A stretch of DNA of 64,000 nucleotides, from assembly GCF_002165305.2 (NCBI RefSeq), contig NZ_CP032286.1, positions 2,356,001 to 2,420,000 of the forward strand. Direction: 5' to 3'. Both the position numbers and the translations under genes were made by a program. The notes beneath the pieces are model-generated. The model was not told the DNA's origin, ran no database searches, and worked only from the letters and a program-made list of their open reading frames with translations. This DNA is from Acinetobacter sp. WCHA55 (GTDB lineage Bacteria; Pseudomonadota; Gammaproteobacteria; Pseudomonadales; Moraxellaceae). This document shows positions 28,420 to 37,839 of this stretch, piece by piece (position 1 is the stretch's first letter; each line of letters begins with the position of its first letter).

Positions 28420-29661
28420 TTAGTTAAAATATTGCAAAATAGACTGAATGACAGCAACGTTAATCAAGTCTACAAAGAATGCGCCACATAGAGGCACAAT
28501 CAAGAATGCCTTGTGCGAAGGGCCATACATGTTGGTAATGGCCTGCATGTTTGCAACCGCAGTTGGGGTTGCACCCATACCAAATCCACAGTGACCCGCA
28601 GATAACACTGCAGCATCGTAGTTTTTACCCATTACACGGAATGTTACAAATGCAGCATATAAGCCCATCGTAATCGTTTGTGCACCTAAAATCACTACAA
28701 GCGGACCAGCAAGGTCAGCCAATTGCCATAATTTCAATGAAAGTAAAGCCATCGCAAGGTACAACGACAATGATGCATTACCAAATACATCAATCGCACG
28801 GTCAAAGACTTGAACTTTGAAAATACCTTCCAACACATTACGTAAAATCACACCACCTGCAAGCGCCCAAACAAAAGTCGGTAACTCAAGCATTGTGCCT
28901 TTCATATGACCGGTCATAAAGTCAGCAAAAGCCAGACAGCCTGCAAACAAACCTAATGTTGTAATCGCATTATCCGCAGTGATTAAACGCACACGATGTG
29001 GATATTCAAACGGTACATATTCTGTTGAATTAATATCAGTCAGTGGCGTGTTATCACTCTTTTCAATTTGTTCATTGGTACGAGGTGTTGCCAATTGATA
29101 GCGGTTAATAAGTAACTTTGCTAAAGGACCACCAATCAACCCCCCAATAATCAAACCAAATGTCGCACTCGCCATACCCAAAGCTAATGCACCTTGGATA
29201 CCATGTTTAACTTCTAGAATTTCACCCCAAGCACCCGCAGTACCATGACCACCAGTTAAGGTAATTGAACCTGCAATCAAACCAATAAGTGGGTCAATAC
29301 CCAATAAAGTTGCAAGGCTAATGCCGACAAAGTTTTGCACCACAATAAATGAAGCGACAGCCATCAAGAAAATAACCAGACCGATTCCGCCTTCGCGTAA
29401 TTTGGCAAAGTTTGCACTTAAACCAATTGAGGCGAAGAAAATCAGCATAAAACTTGTTTGCAATTCGCTACTGGTCGTGATGCTATAGCCCCAAAGACTA
29501 TGCACAACCAAGGAGATAATCGCTGCAACTAAACCACCTGCGACAGGCTCAGGAATGTTGTAGCGTTTCAAGAAACCAATTTTATTTACCAAGAAGCGGC
29601 CAAGTAACAAAACGATAACAGCAGCAATCAAGGTATAAAAAGCGTTAAAAGTAAATTCCAT
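28420..29661 (-). CDS. gltS: Sodium/glutamate symporter GltS
   Basis: 413 residues, about ten to twelve helices in two inverted halves. GltS signatures: PEPVAGGL near 40, TGGHGTAGAWGE near 150 and AGHCGFGMGATPTAVANM near 345 (the paired re-entrant loops). Imports glutamate with Na+ across the inner membrane. Full length for the family. Single gene; the region upstream carries inverted repeats that could matter for its control. Confidence 0.95.
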   Translation of the reverse strand: MEFTFNAFYTLIAAVIVLLLGRFLVNKIGFLKRYNIPEPVAGGLVAAIISLVVHSLWGYSITTSSELQTSFMLIFFASIGLSANFAKLREGGIGLVIFLMAVASFIVVQNFVGISLATLLGIDPLIGLIAGSITLTGGHGTAGAWGEILEVKHGIQGALALGMASATFGLIIGGLIGGPLAKLLINRYQLATPRTNEQIEKSDNTPLTDINSTEYVPFEYPHRVRLITADNAITTLGLFAGCLAFADFMTGHMKGTMLELPTFVWALAGGVILRNVLEGIFKVQVFDRAIDVFGNASLSLYLAMALLSLKLWQLADLAGPLVVILGAQTITMGLYAAFVTFRVMGKNYDAAVLSAGHCGFGMGATPTAVANMQAITNMYGPSHKAFLIVPLCGAFFVDLINVAVIQSILQYFN

Positions 29662-30112
29662 GACAATTGTCCATAAAACGGATGCTTAGATTTTGTTATC
29701 TGGCTAATAAGCCACCGAATCCATTGATACTTCAAGAGATATTTCGTAAATCTGAGACAAACTCAGTCTTGCGTATGGAAATTCAGGCAACGGGTAAATT
29801 GGTAACAAACTAAGCGATCTGATGCATAACATGTTCAGCTCTACACGATGAGTAAACTGAAATAACGTAATGCCCAATAATGTTTGGACACAGATACGGT
29901 TTTTTGAAAAAAATCACAAAACCGCCCCATATTGGCTCAAAAACAACCAATAAAAGTACAATATGGGCGAAAGACCGACATTATGCAGATTTTTTATAGA
30001 TAATCTTTATTTTTTTACAATAATTTCCAACTATTTCACTTATTCTTTTCTGGCCTAATACTTAAGTCTATATTCAGAATGTATTTAGTCTGTATAAATT
30101 CTCGACTTAAAC
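29662..30112. other. Gene-free region upstream of gltS with inverted repeats
   Basis: About 450 bases with no credible frame. At 29897-29924 CGGTTTT pairs with AAAACCG. At 29923-29934 CGCCCCATATTG pairs, with one bulge, with CAATATGGGCG at 29959-29969. The two stems share the bases CG at 29923-29924, so they are mutually constrained, as in attenuators or small RNAs. No function is claimed. Confidence 0.4.
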
Positions 30113-30141
30113 AAAACAGGAGCCTAAAGCTCCTGTTTTTA
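30113..30141 (-). terminator. Terminator of dcaP
   Basis: AAAACAGGAGC, loop CTAAA, GCTCCTGTTTT; on the minus strand the T run follows the stem, 25 bases past the porin stop. Confidence 0.88.
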
Positions 30142-30166
30142 AAACCACAACTATTTCATCATATGA

Positions 30167-31468
30167 TTAGAAGCTGTATTTCGCCATTAAGCCAACGCGG
30201 TTGTCTTTGTAGCTATCACCAGCAAAGGTATCACGTTTACCATTGATATATTCAACACCTAAGTCTAAAGGCTTAACTGGTGAATAGATGAAGTTAATCC
30301 ATGCTTGGTAAACTTCTTCATTTGCTGCTGGGTTTAAAGTTGCATAATCAGTACCGTCATCCGCAAAAAGTGCGCCATACGCTAAAGTCGAACGTAATTT
30401 TTCGTTGAATTTATACGTACCACCAACTTGCACACCAAATGCTTCATTTTGTTCGATATTACCATTTGCAGGATCTACATAAAATGCAGTGTTGCTTCCG
30501 TATAAGTAGTTGCTATTACCCTGTACGTAAGATACATCTGCACTTAGTTTTAATGGGTCAATCACTTGATAGTTCACACCAGCAGCAATACCCCAACCTG
30601 TTTTGTCATCTCCAGACTCTTCAGATTTGTATTGCTCGACTAAACCACGTACAGAAGCATTTGCTTTACCATCTGCAAAACCTTGCGTTAATTTCGCAGT
30701 TAAAACTGGCAAGCTATATTTCACATCAGATGCAACGTTTTTACTGTCCGTAGCATTCCACTGTGTCGCAGAGCTATTGCCCTCTTCAGCAGCAAGCAAT
30801 AGTTTCGTTGCAGGTGCTAAATTAAAGCCATAACGTACTTGCGGAATACGTGCTGTACCGCCACCCACGTTGGTACCGAAATCAATCATTTCTGGTGCGT
30901 GGTTAGACAGGAAGTTAGATGTAGTTTGACCAAATAACCAGTTGTTATAAGTTAAATATGCATGACGAATACGTAGTGCTTCATTTGTTCCTGCGAAGTC
31001 AACTTCCACTTTACCGCCAAGTTTGTTGTCGCCACCAACATTGGTATTGAAATCTAAACCTAAACGCGTAGTTTTTGCTGTTGCACGAAGTTTATCTTTA
31101 GTTTGTCCATCTGAACTTGCAACTTTGTTGAAGTCGTCATCCGCACCTTCAATAATGTAGTTTGCGTCGCCACGTACAAAACCATATAGATTAATGTCTG
31201 CGCCAGACTTAGATTTGAACGAAGACAGTGGAGATTCAGCTTTTACCGGAGCTGGTTGTGCTTTCACTTGTTGAATCTGTACTGCTTGCTGTTGTTGAAC
31301 TTGTTGCTGTTGTTGCATCAATGCTTTTAGCTCTGCAACTTCGGCACGCAACTGAGCAAGTTCTTGTTGTTCTTTGGTTGCAGCATGGGTTGTTGTCATC
31401 ATCAGAGCAGCCACACTAAGTGCTAGGCTTTGAGCGATAAATGGCTTTTTATTGAGGGCTAAACGCAT
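30167..31468 (-). CDS. dcaP: DcaP-like outer-membrane porin
   Basis: 433 residues from ATG 31468 (AAGGAAG seven bases upstream; the TTG two codons earlier is rejected). Signal peptide ending near THA-A, then a periplasmic coiled coil (EQQELAQLRAEVAELKALM with a Gln-rich tail, about 35-75), then a 16-stranded-type barrel from LYGFVRGDANY to the terminal YSF, ending in Phe as outer-membrane proteins do. DcaP trimers take up dicarboxylates and some beta-lactams. The coiled coil fits the trimeric DcaP layout. Confidence 0.92.
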   Translation of the reverse strand: MRLALNKKPFIAQSLALSVAALMMTTTHAATKEQQELAQLRAEVAELKALMQQQQQVQQQQAVQIQQVKAQPAPVKAESPLSSFKSKSGADINLYGFVRGDANYIIEGADDDFNKVASSDGQTKDKLRATAKTTRLGLDFNTNVGGDNKLGGKVEVDFAGTNEALRIRHAYLTYNNWLFGQTTSNFLSNHAPEMIDFGTNVGGGTARIPQVRYGFNLAPATKLLLAAEEGNSSATQWNATDSKNVASDVKYSLPVLTAKLTQGFADGKANASVRGLVEQYKSEESGDDKTGWGIAAGVNYQVIDPLKLSADVSYVQGNSNYLYGSNTAFYVDPANGNIEQNEAFGVQVGGTYKFNEKLRSTLAYGALFADDGTDYATLNPAANEEVYQAWINFIYSPVKPLDLGVEYINGKRDTFAGDSYKDNRVGLMAKYSF

Positions 31469-31474
31469 ACGCAA

Positions 31475-32129
31475 GCTTCCTTTATTACATTGTTAGTGGT
31501 GAGTCAAAAATTCCATTTCAGTAAAATTTACTATACAAAAACCATTCCATTTCGGTCTCTTTGTGTATAGAACAATCTTATAAAGATGAAAAATCGCACA
31601 TTTCGATGTTTTAAGATATGACCTTTTATTACTCTTGCAACTAAAGTCTAATGCACACAATTTCAAACGATAATTGATGTTATTCGCGATTGGCTTTGAA
31701 GCATCAAATTACAATTTAGCTAGACTTTTGCAATGATTAAGTAACAATTCTTCATATTTTCTTAAATATAGACTGAGTTTTATTTGAGATCTATATTTTT
31801 TTCTTATAACTAAAGTCTTAGTCTAATAGATAAGCACCTATGCACAGTGATGGGTAAAAATTACACCTTTACACCAAAAAAACTCAACTATTCAAATGAT
31901 TATTAACTATAGTGCATTGGATGTATTCAGTCACCAATACATAACCATAAAAAATACATGTGATCGCAGGGCAAAAAACAACGAAATTCTTGAGTAGATC
32001 TGCCCTATTCAACTTAAATTATTTCAACATCTGGAAAAATCAACACAATACAAAAACGTTTGCATATTATTCTTAAATCTGGAGTTGCGTTTTGAAATAT
32101 TCTTCACAGTCAATCAAGTCATGGTCATC
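31475..32129. other. Long gene-free region upstream of dcaP
   Basis: About 650 AT-rich bases without a supported gene. The ten-base word ACTAAAGTCT occurs in the stretch more than once (around 31641 and 31808). It probably contains the dcaP promoter region. It ends in the nitroreductase relic. Confidence 0.4.
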
Positions 32130-32347
32130 AGCGAGAAAATGGATATTGCCATAATGATGCAAAATTTGATTATTTCAGTCAAAGCACAAGGTTCAGACAC
32201 TTGTCACGAACCGCATGGAATCACTTTTATGCTATCGGACTGAATGTACAAGATACTGCACAAGATTAAAAATTGGTCTATGGCATGGCACTAGGTTATG
32301 CAGATCCAGAGCAGATCTTCAACCGCTTTATAACTTCTGGCATATAG
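32130..32347 (+). pseudogene. Nitroreductase gene relic
   Basis: Two short blocks in different frames read like the C-terminal third of NfnB-type nitroreductases. The first, from 32142, gives DIAIMMQNLIISVKAQGSDTC, the family's helix before the conserved TC motif. The second, ending at 32347, gives KLVYGMALGYADPE followed by a degraded tail and a stop. An in-frame stop and a frame change separate them, and the N-terminal two thirds are missing. The IS30-family element lies 70 bases away and may be connected with the decay. Confidence 0.6.
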
Positions 32348-32403
32348 TTGACGATTTTGCAGTATTATTAAATAATGACTAACATTTAAAGCATTCATTT
32401 AAC

Positions 32404-33348
32404 TTAGATTAGCATTTGAAGTGCAACACCATGTTGTTGCCATAATACCTGACTCGGACTTTTAAAGCTGAGTCTTTTTCTTGGGCGATGATTTAAACGT
32501 TGAGTGATTTCTGAGATATATTCATCCGTATAGGCATTTAAATTACTGCCTTTTTTAATGTATTGTCTGATTAAACCATTTGTATTTTCATTCGTGCCTC
32601 GTTGCCAAGCGCTATAAGGATCAGCAAAATACCAGTCTAGTTCTAATTCTTGAGCAACATACTTATGCAGACTGAACTCCTTACCATTATCTGCGGTAAT
32701 AGTCTTTAGCTGATCTTTGATTGGCTTAAGAAGGCTGATGGTTGTTTGGCAAATTTCCTCTGCCTTGCGTGAGCTACACTTTTTCAGCCATAAATAACCT
32801 GTCTTCCGATCCACAATAGAGACCAATGATTGCTGATGGTTCTTACCAACAATCGTATCTATTTCCAGATCACCAAAGCGATTCCGCCGCTCAATCTCGA
32901 TAGGTCTGTCATGAATGCTTTTACGATTACTCAGCTGACCACGGGTTTCAGGAGAGCCGTATTTCCTCTTTCTTTGATTTCTGAAACGTAGGTGATGAAA
33001 GAGTGTACCGCCATTGTTTTTATCCTGTCGTATAAAGCGATAAATTGAATGCAAACTGACTGGAACATGAGAAGCAATCTGTTCAGGACTCCATTGAAGA
33101 TCAAGATAAGAGATGACATGTGCCCACATTTCACAAGGGATTCTTTTAGGATTAGGACAATGTCGTCTTCGAGCTACTTTATTGGCATGTTTAGCGAAAT
33201 AGCCATTTCTAGCTCGATTACGTTTGATTTCTCTAGAAATGGTTGAAGGTGAACGATTCAGTCTCCAAGCGATATAACGTTTAGAAAAACCTTCACGTAA
33301 CAATGTATAAATCTGATATCGTTCTTCTTGGGTAAGATGAGTATAGTT
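32404..33348 (-). CDS. IS30-family transposase
   Basis: About 314 residues from ATG 33348 (MNYTHLTQEERYQI); a longer frame from 33384 is less likely. N-terminal HTH (SKRYIAWRLNRSPSTISREIKRN) and DDE integrase core: Asp in EIDTIVGKN, Asp in ITADNGKEF, Glu in RGTNENTNGLIRQYI. The reading frame runs through the element's end, and its last codons and stop lie in flanking DNA. Catalytic residues are intact. Confidence 0.92.
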   Translation of the reverse strand, partial: NYTHLTQEERYQIYTLLREGFSKRYIAWRLNRSPSTISREIKRNRARNGYFAKHANKVARRRHCPNPKRIPCEMWAHVISYLDLQWSPEQIASHVPVSLHSIYRFIRQDKNNGGTLFHHLRFRNQRKRKYGSPETRGQLSNRKSIHDRPIEIERRNRFGDLEIDTIVGKNHQQSLVSIVDRKTGYLWLKKCSSRKAEEICQTTISLLKPIKDQLKTITADNGKEFSLHKYVAQELELDWYFADPYSAWQRGTNENTNGLIRQYIKKGSNLNAYTDEYISEITQRLNHRPRKRLSFKSPSQVLWQQHGVALQMLI

Positions 33349-33438
33349 CATGATGCAACTTTGACTTTGGTCGGTCGGAAGCAAAATGCTAGCTCATCTT
33401 GCTTCTTTCCAATAATTTAATCTCTGTTGCACTTCATT
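32415..33438 (-). mobile_element. IS30-family insertion sequence, about 1.02 kb
   Basis: Inverted ends TGAAGTGCAACA (32417-32428) and TGTTGCACTTCA (33425-33436). The flanking word ATTT occurs on both outer sides and could be the target duplication, which leaves the exact ends uncertain by two or three bases. Related to ISAba125-type elements, but I do not assign a name. Confidence 0.8.
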
Positions 33439-33456
33439 TGAGAATCTAAGTAAATA

Positions 33457-33482
33457 AAAAAGACTAAAATGAGTCTCTTTTT
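33457..33482 (-). terminator. Terminator of the Bcr/CflA gene
   Basis: AAAAAGACT, loop AAAATG, AGTCTCTTTTT, 22 bases past the minus-strand stop. Confidence 0.75.
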
Positions 33483-33503
33483 ATATAATAACGACTTCAG
33501 TTT

Positions 33504-34703
33504 TTAGTCTTTTTCGTGCTCAAGCTTAAACACATAATACAAAGCCAAAGCCACAAAAATAGCCATGACAATGGCCATATTCAAAAGTGCCGACCAAAGT
33601 AGAAAATTAAGAATCACGCCACAAAGTAGACCACAACCAAATTGCATGCTGCCCATAATCGCACTGGCCGTTCCTGCCCGTGCACCCTGCTCAGACATTG
33701 CAATCGCCATTGCATTTGGGCCTGTAAAACCGATTGCTGCGACAGCGAGAAACATCCCTGCACATACGATATATAAGGGTGCATGCGTCATGTTACCCGC
33801 TACCAACAACAGCCCTACACCAGCCAGTTGCAAAAAACTGCCTAATTTTAAACGCTGAAAAACACTTAACTTTTGTGCCATACGTTTATTGAAAGTCGAG
33901 AACAGCATAATCCCAACTGCATTGGCACCAAAGGCATAGGCAAAAACTTGCTGACTTAAACCGTAACCATCCATCAGAATGGCAGCAGAAGCACTGATGT
34001 AACAAAAGAGTACAGCCCCAGCAAAACATCCAACAAACATCGGGCGTCTAAAACTCGAATCTTGCAAAATCGCGCCGTAAAGGTTTAAAACTTGATTGAA
34101 GTTCAGCTTTAAACGACGCTTCGGATCTAAAGTTTCCTCAAAGAAAAAGTGTACGCAGCACAGGCTTCCCAAGCCAACGACCATCAAAAAAGCGAAAATA
34201 CTATGCCAACTACTAAAGCTCAGCACTAGCGCCCCTAAACTCGGTGCAATAATCGGTGCGATGGTGGACACAATCATCATACTGGCAAATGCTTGGGCTG
34301 AGGCTTGCATATCCAGACGGTCACGAATCGCAGCACGGGCAATCACCACCCCCACACAACCACCTAAAGCTTGTAAAACCCGAGCAGCAATGAGACTCCA
34401 CTCACTGTTTGCAAACACACACAGTAAACTGGCAATAATGTAGAGACTCAGACCAAAATACAGCGGTTTCTTCCGCCCAATACGGTCACTTACTGGTCCA
34501 TAAATCAGTTGTCCAATGGCCAAGCCTAAGAAGTACGCAGGTAAGCTGTTAGCCACCATTTGTGTACTTACCCCAAAGTCATTTGCCATTTGTGGCAAAG
34601 CGGGCAAATACATATCAATCGACAGTGGACCGAGTGCCGTCAAGGAAGCAAGTAAAAGAATCCAAGCGTTTGAATAGGCCGCTTTTTCCTGTGTAGTCGA
34701 CAT
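33504..34703 (-). CDS. Bcr/CflA-type multidrug MFS transporter
   Basis: 399 residues, twelve helices. LLASLTALGPLSIDMYLPALPQMA is the family's first-helix signature, followed by motif A GPVSDRIGRKK and motif C-like ALGGCVGVVIARAAIRD. Proton-driven drug efflux in the inner membrane; relatives export bicyclomycin, chloramphenicol or sulfonamides. Divergent from the FUSC gene. No local regulator. Confidence 0.92.
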   Translation of the reverse strand: MSTTQEKAAYSNAWILLLASLTALGPLSIDMYLPALPQMANDFGVSTQMVANSLPAYFLGLAIGQLIYGPVSDRIGRKKPLYFGLSLYIIASLLCVFANSEWSLIAARVLQALGGCVGVVIARAAIRDRLDMQASAQAFASMMIVSTIAPIIAPSLGALVLSFSSWHSIFAFLMVVGLGSLCCVHFFFEETLDPKRRLKLNFNQVLNLYGAILQDSSFRRPMFVGCFAGAVLFCYISASAAILMDGYGLSQQVFAYAFGANAVGIMLFSTFNKRMAQKLSVFQRLKLGSFLQLAGVGLLLVAGNMTHAPLYIVCAGMFLAVAAIGFTGPNAMAIAMSEQGARAGTASAIMGSMQFGCGLLCGVILNFLLWSALLNMAIVMAIFVALALYYVFKLEHEKD

Positions 34704-34844
34704 AGGATTAATTTATGTTTTGGAAGACGAGTTTGCAGACAAGTTTACACGCTCCATAGTATGATTTATACCAGAGCAGGTGAAATTTCACATATTCTCA
34801 TATTTGAAAATAGTCCAACCCCAAGTCACACACAAAGGTGTCCT

Positions 34845-37019
34845 TTGAAAGCATGGCTGACGAGTCTAAAACAGGCTACTTATAATACAACCTTCATGTA
34901 TAACCTCCGCATGGTTATTACTTTTGCAGGGACGGCTTTTGTTCCATATTTTATGGGTTTTCAACTGGCAACTATTCCACTGACACTGGGTGCAGTTGCA
35001 GCGGGTTTAAGCGATATTGATGACCGTTTTTCTGTGCGGATCATGAATTTAATTTTTACCTATATTGGTTTTTTCATTACCGCAACATCGATTTACTTTT
35101 TATTTCCGCACCCAATTTTATTCGCACTGGGGCTGATCATTTCGTGTATTGGCCTGATTTTACTGGGCTCACTGGGACGTCGTTATGCCACCATTTCCTA
35201 TGGTTGCTTAGTGGTTTCCGTTTACTCCATGCTCGGCGTCGGGCTTTTTGACAACTGGTATACACAACCTTCCCTACTGGTGATTGGAGCAATTTGGTAT
35301 AGCCTTATTTCAACCATTAGCTTTCTGCTCTTTCCCGTTCGTCAGGTACAAGACAATCTATCGAAATGCTATTCATCACTCGCCGATTTTCTGTTTGCCA
35401 AATCCAACCTGTTTGATGTCGATATGACAGCAAACAGCTATCAACAAAGCATGATTGAACTGTCTTTGGAAAATGGCAAATTAATTGCGATTTTCAACGA
35501 CATGAAAACAGCCCTACTCACCCGTTTAAAAGGTGACCGCGGACAACGAGATACACGACGCAGTCTGCAATATTATTTTGTAGCGCAAGATATTCACGAG
35601 CGTGCAGATTCAGCACATATTGACTATCAAAAACTGGCGAAAATTTTTCAACACAGCGATATTTTATTCCGCTTTCAACGGATTTTATCTATACAAGCCA
35701 AAGCCTGTAAAGACTTGAGCAGCAGCATTTTAAACCGTCAAACTTATACTCATAATAAACGCTTTAAACATGCGTTTGAGAACCTTCGTTTATCACTAGA
35801 AAAGCTCAGAGACGAACAACAATACGACCAAATTTGGGTCAATGCTCTGTTTTCGCTGTATCAAAATTTAAAATCAATTGATGCACAGCTACGTAACTTA
35901 GAAACTGAGCGCAATATTAAACTCGATAAAACCAAACATATCGAAAGCCAACTCAAAGATGATGACCTTAAAGGTTGGGATGACATTAAAGTTCGGATTA
36001 AACAAAATCTCACCCCTGAATCGGTGTTATTTCGACATGCGATTCGTTTATCTATCGTACTATTAGTCGGGTATATCTTTGTTCAAGTCACCAACATTGA
36101 ATATGGATACTGGATTCTACTAACAGCACTCTTTGTCAGTCAGCCCAATTTCAATGCAACCAAACGTCGTTTACGTTTACGTATCGTAGGGACGTTGATT
36201 GGGATCATTTTAGGGTATGCCGTATTGTACTTTGTGCCTTCGATTGAAGGACAACTTCTCGTCTTAGTCATCAGTGGTGTACTTTTCTTTGAGCTTCGCA
36301 GTAAGCAATATGCACAAGCCACCGCTTTCATTACTATCTTGGCACTGATTAACTTCAACTTAGATGGCATGGGATATGCAGCAGCCCTTCCGCGCATGAT
36401 GGATACCTTAATTGGCTGTGGTCTGGCGTGGTTAGGCGTAAGTTTTATTTTCCCTGACTGGAAGTTCCGTCGTCTCCCCCGCACAATTTACCGTTCGCTT
36501 TCCGCTCAATGTGATTATTTGGCTGAGGTGATTGAACAGTATAAGTCTGGACGTAACAATGGTCTGAATTATCGCGTGGTCCGCCGTGCTGCACACAATA
36601 CGGATGCCGAAGTGGCTTCACTCATTTCAACTTTAGCCACCGAGCCCGACTTTGACCCAACGCAAAAAAGCTTGGCATTTGAATTCTTGTGTCTCAATCA
36701 TACCTTTATTAGTTATATTGCAGCATTGGGGGCTCATCGTGAAAAAGTTGACGACCCACAAATTCTAGATTTAATGGATCGTGCTTTTGACAATATCCAA
36801 GGCGCATTACTACGAGATGAAATGCCAGATTTAACTGCGCAAAATATGCTACAGAACATTCGTCAGCGTTTAAGCCAAAATAATGAGGAAGATCAGAAGG
36901 CATTGATCATTTTACAACAGCTTTCCTTGATGTTTAGCATCTTGAATCAGTTCAGTCGTTTGAAGCAAAGTTTAAGCCACGAACGGGATCATGAGGCCAC
37001 AGAACTGGCTTCATTATAA
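34845..37019 (+). CDS. FUSC-family inner-membrane protein (YccS/YhfK-like)
   Basis: About 724 residues from TTG 34845, which has AAGGTG four bases upstream. An in-frame ATG at 34761 would add 28 residues without a ribosome site. Two membrane blocks of about six helices each (near 20-190 and 400-530) flank a cytoplasmic helical domain (ERADSAHIDYQKLAKIF region), the YccS layout. The second block has ATKRRLRLRIVGTLIGI, the FUSC signature. Proposed role: export of aromatic acids or envelope compounds; no substrate is known. Confidence 0.88.
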   Translation: MKAWLTSLKQATYNTTFMYNLRMVITFAGTAFVPYFMGFQLATIPLTLGAVAAGLSDIDDRFSVRIMNLIFTYIGFFITATSIYFLFPHPILFALGLIISCIGLILLGSLGRRYATISYGCLVVSVYSMLGVGLFDNWYTQPSLLVIGAIWYSLISTISFLLFPVRQVQDNLSKCYSSLADFLFAKSNLFDVDMTANSYQQSMIELSLENGKLIAIFNDMKTALLTRLKGDRGQRDTRRSLQYYFVAQDIHERADSAHIDYQKLAKIFQHSDILFRFQRILSIQAKACKDLSSSILNRQTYTHNKRFKHAFENLRLSLEKLRDEQQYDQIWVNALFSLYQNLKSIDAQLRNLETERNIKLDKTKHIESQLKDDDLKGWDDIKVRIKQNLTPESVLFRHAIRLSIVLLVGYIFVQVTNIEYGYWILLTALFVSQPNFNATKRRLRLRIVGTLIGIILGYAVLYFVPSIEGQLLVLVISGVLFFELRSKQYAQATAFITILALINFNLDGMGYAAALPRMMDTLIGCGLAWLGVSFIFPDWKFRRLPRTIYRSLSAQCDYLAEVIEQYKSGRNNGLNYRVVRRAAHNTDAEVASLISTLATEPDFDPTQKSLAFEFLCLNHTFISYIAALGAHREKVDDPQILDLMDRAFDNIQGALLRDEMPDLTAQNMLQNIRQRLSQNNEEDQKALIILQQLSLMFSILNQFSRLKQSLSHERDHEATELASL

Positions 37020-37104
37020 TTTGGGTGATTTTGGAACAATATACTCACTGAAATGCTCTAAATGATGCTAAACTTTTTGCAGTTTTAAATCTGTTACTTT
37101 CACT

Positions 37105-37665
37105 ATGACCGCGAAAAATTTATACGCTTATACTTTACAGCCTGTGACCTATGAAATCACTGAAGCTGAACAACGCGATGCTCAATTAAAAATTTGGCGT
37201 AGCACAAACAAAATTAGCATGAAAGCTTGGATCATCATGGCTGTCGTTACAGCTCTTTCGATTCTTGGCCTAATTTTACTCAAGAATTATTCAACCATCT
37301 TTTGTTGGGTCGCAATCGCCTGCGTCGTGGTTTACCTTTTAGTTCGTAAATTCGGTTTAGAGTGGTATGTGAAACGCAAAATGAATGAATTTCCAGTTCA
37401 GGAAATTAAAGGCATTCGTTTAGGCGTACAACCTCACGGTCTGATTATGCGCCAGCAAATGGGCATGCAAGAAGGTGTCGGTGCGATTGGTTGGAAAGAT
37501 ATCTACGAATGGTACAACACACCTGAGTTTTTGTTGATTAAATTCAAGGTGAAAGGCCAAGAAGGTGCTTACATTTTGCCAAAACGCATGGATAGCAAAA
37601 ACTTCTCGTTTAATACGATTCGTAAACATTTAAAAGAAACAGTCGGTGAAGCGCAGCCACTTTAA
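37105..37665 (+). CDS. YcxB-like membrane protein
   Basis: 186 residues: N-terminal cytosolic part, two membrane helices (about 46-90), then a C-terminal PH-like domain with IGWKDIYEWYNTPEFLLIKF and YILPKRM, the YcxB-like pattern. Function unknown. Single gene between FUSC and the PepSY reductase; its own terminator follows. Confidence 0.82.
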   Translation: MTAKNLYAYTLQPVTYEITEAEQRDAQLKIWRSTNKISMKAWIIMAVVTALSILGLILLKNYSTIFCWVAIACVVVYLLVRKFGLEWYVKRKMNEFPVQEIKGIRLGVQPHGLIMRQQMGMQEGVGAIGWKDIYEWYNTPEFLLIKFKVKGQEGAYILPKRMDSKNFSFNTIRKHLKETVGEAQPL

Positions 37666-37685
37666 GTTCTGCCTTTCTCCTCTGT

Positions 37686-37717
37686 AAAAAAAACCTCCAA
37701 CTTTTGGAGGTTTTTTT
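37686..37717 (+). terminator. Terminator of the YcxB-like gene
   Basis: AAACCTCCAA, loop CTT, TTGGAGGTTT followed by TTTT; a strong ten-base stem with A and T runs on both sides. Confidence 0.9.
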
Positions 37718-37742
37718 ATCTCCTAAACCCTCGAATATAAAT

Positions 37743-37761
37743 GATAATGAGAATAAATATT
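37743..37761. promoter_or_regulatory. Fur box upstream of PepSY reductase
   Basis: GATAATGAGAATAAATATT matches 15 of 19 positions of the Fur consensus. It lies about 80 bases before the start codon at 37840, so the reductase is probably derepressed when iron is scarce. Confidence 0.7.
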
Positions 37762-37839
37762 AATTTCTAAATCCATATTATCTTCTCAATCTTCAGGTAT
37801 AATTTGCACACAACAAATCGCTCACCATTAAGTATCGCC

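Noticed and set aside
37804..37839. TTG-initiated extension of the PepSY reductase
   Set aside because: No ribosome site and weak residues before MFKKTFFQVHW, which begins directly at the first helix.
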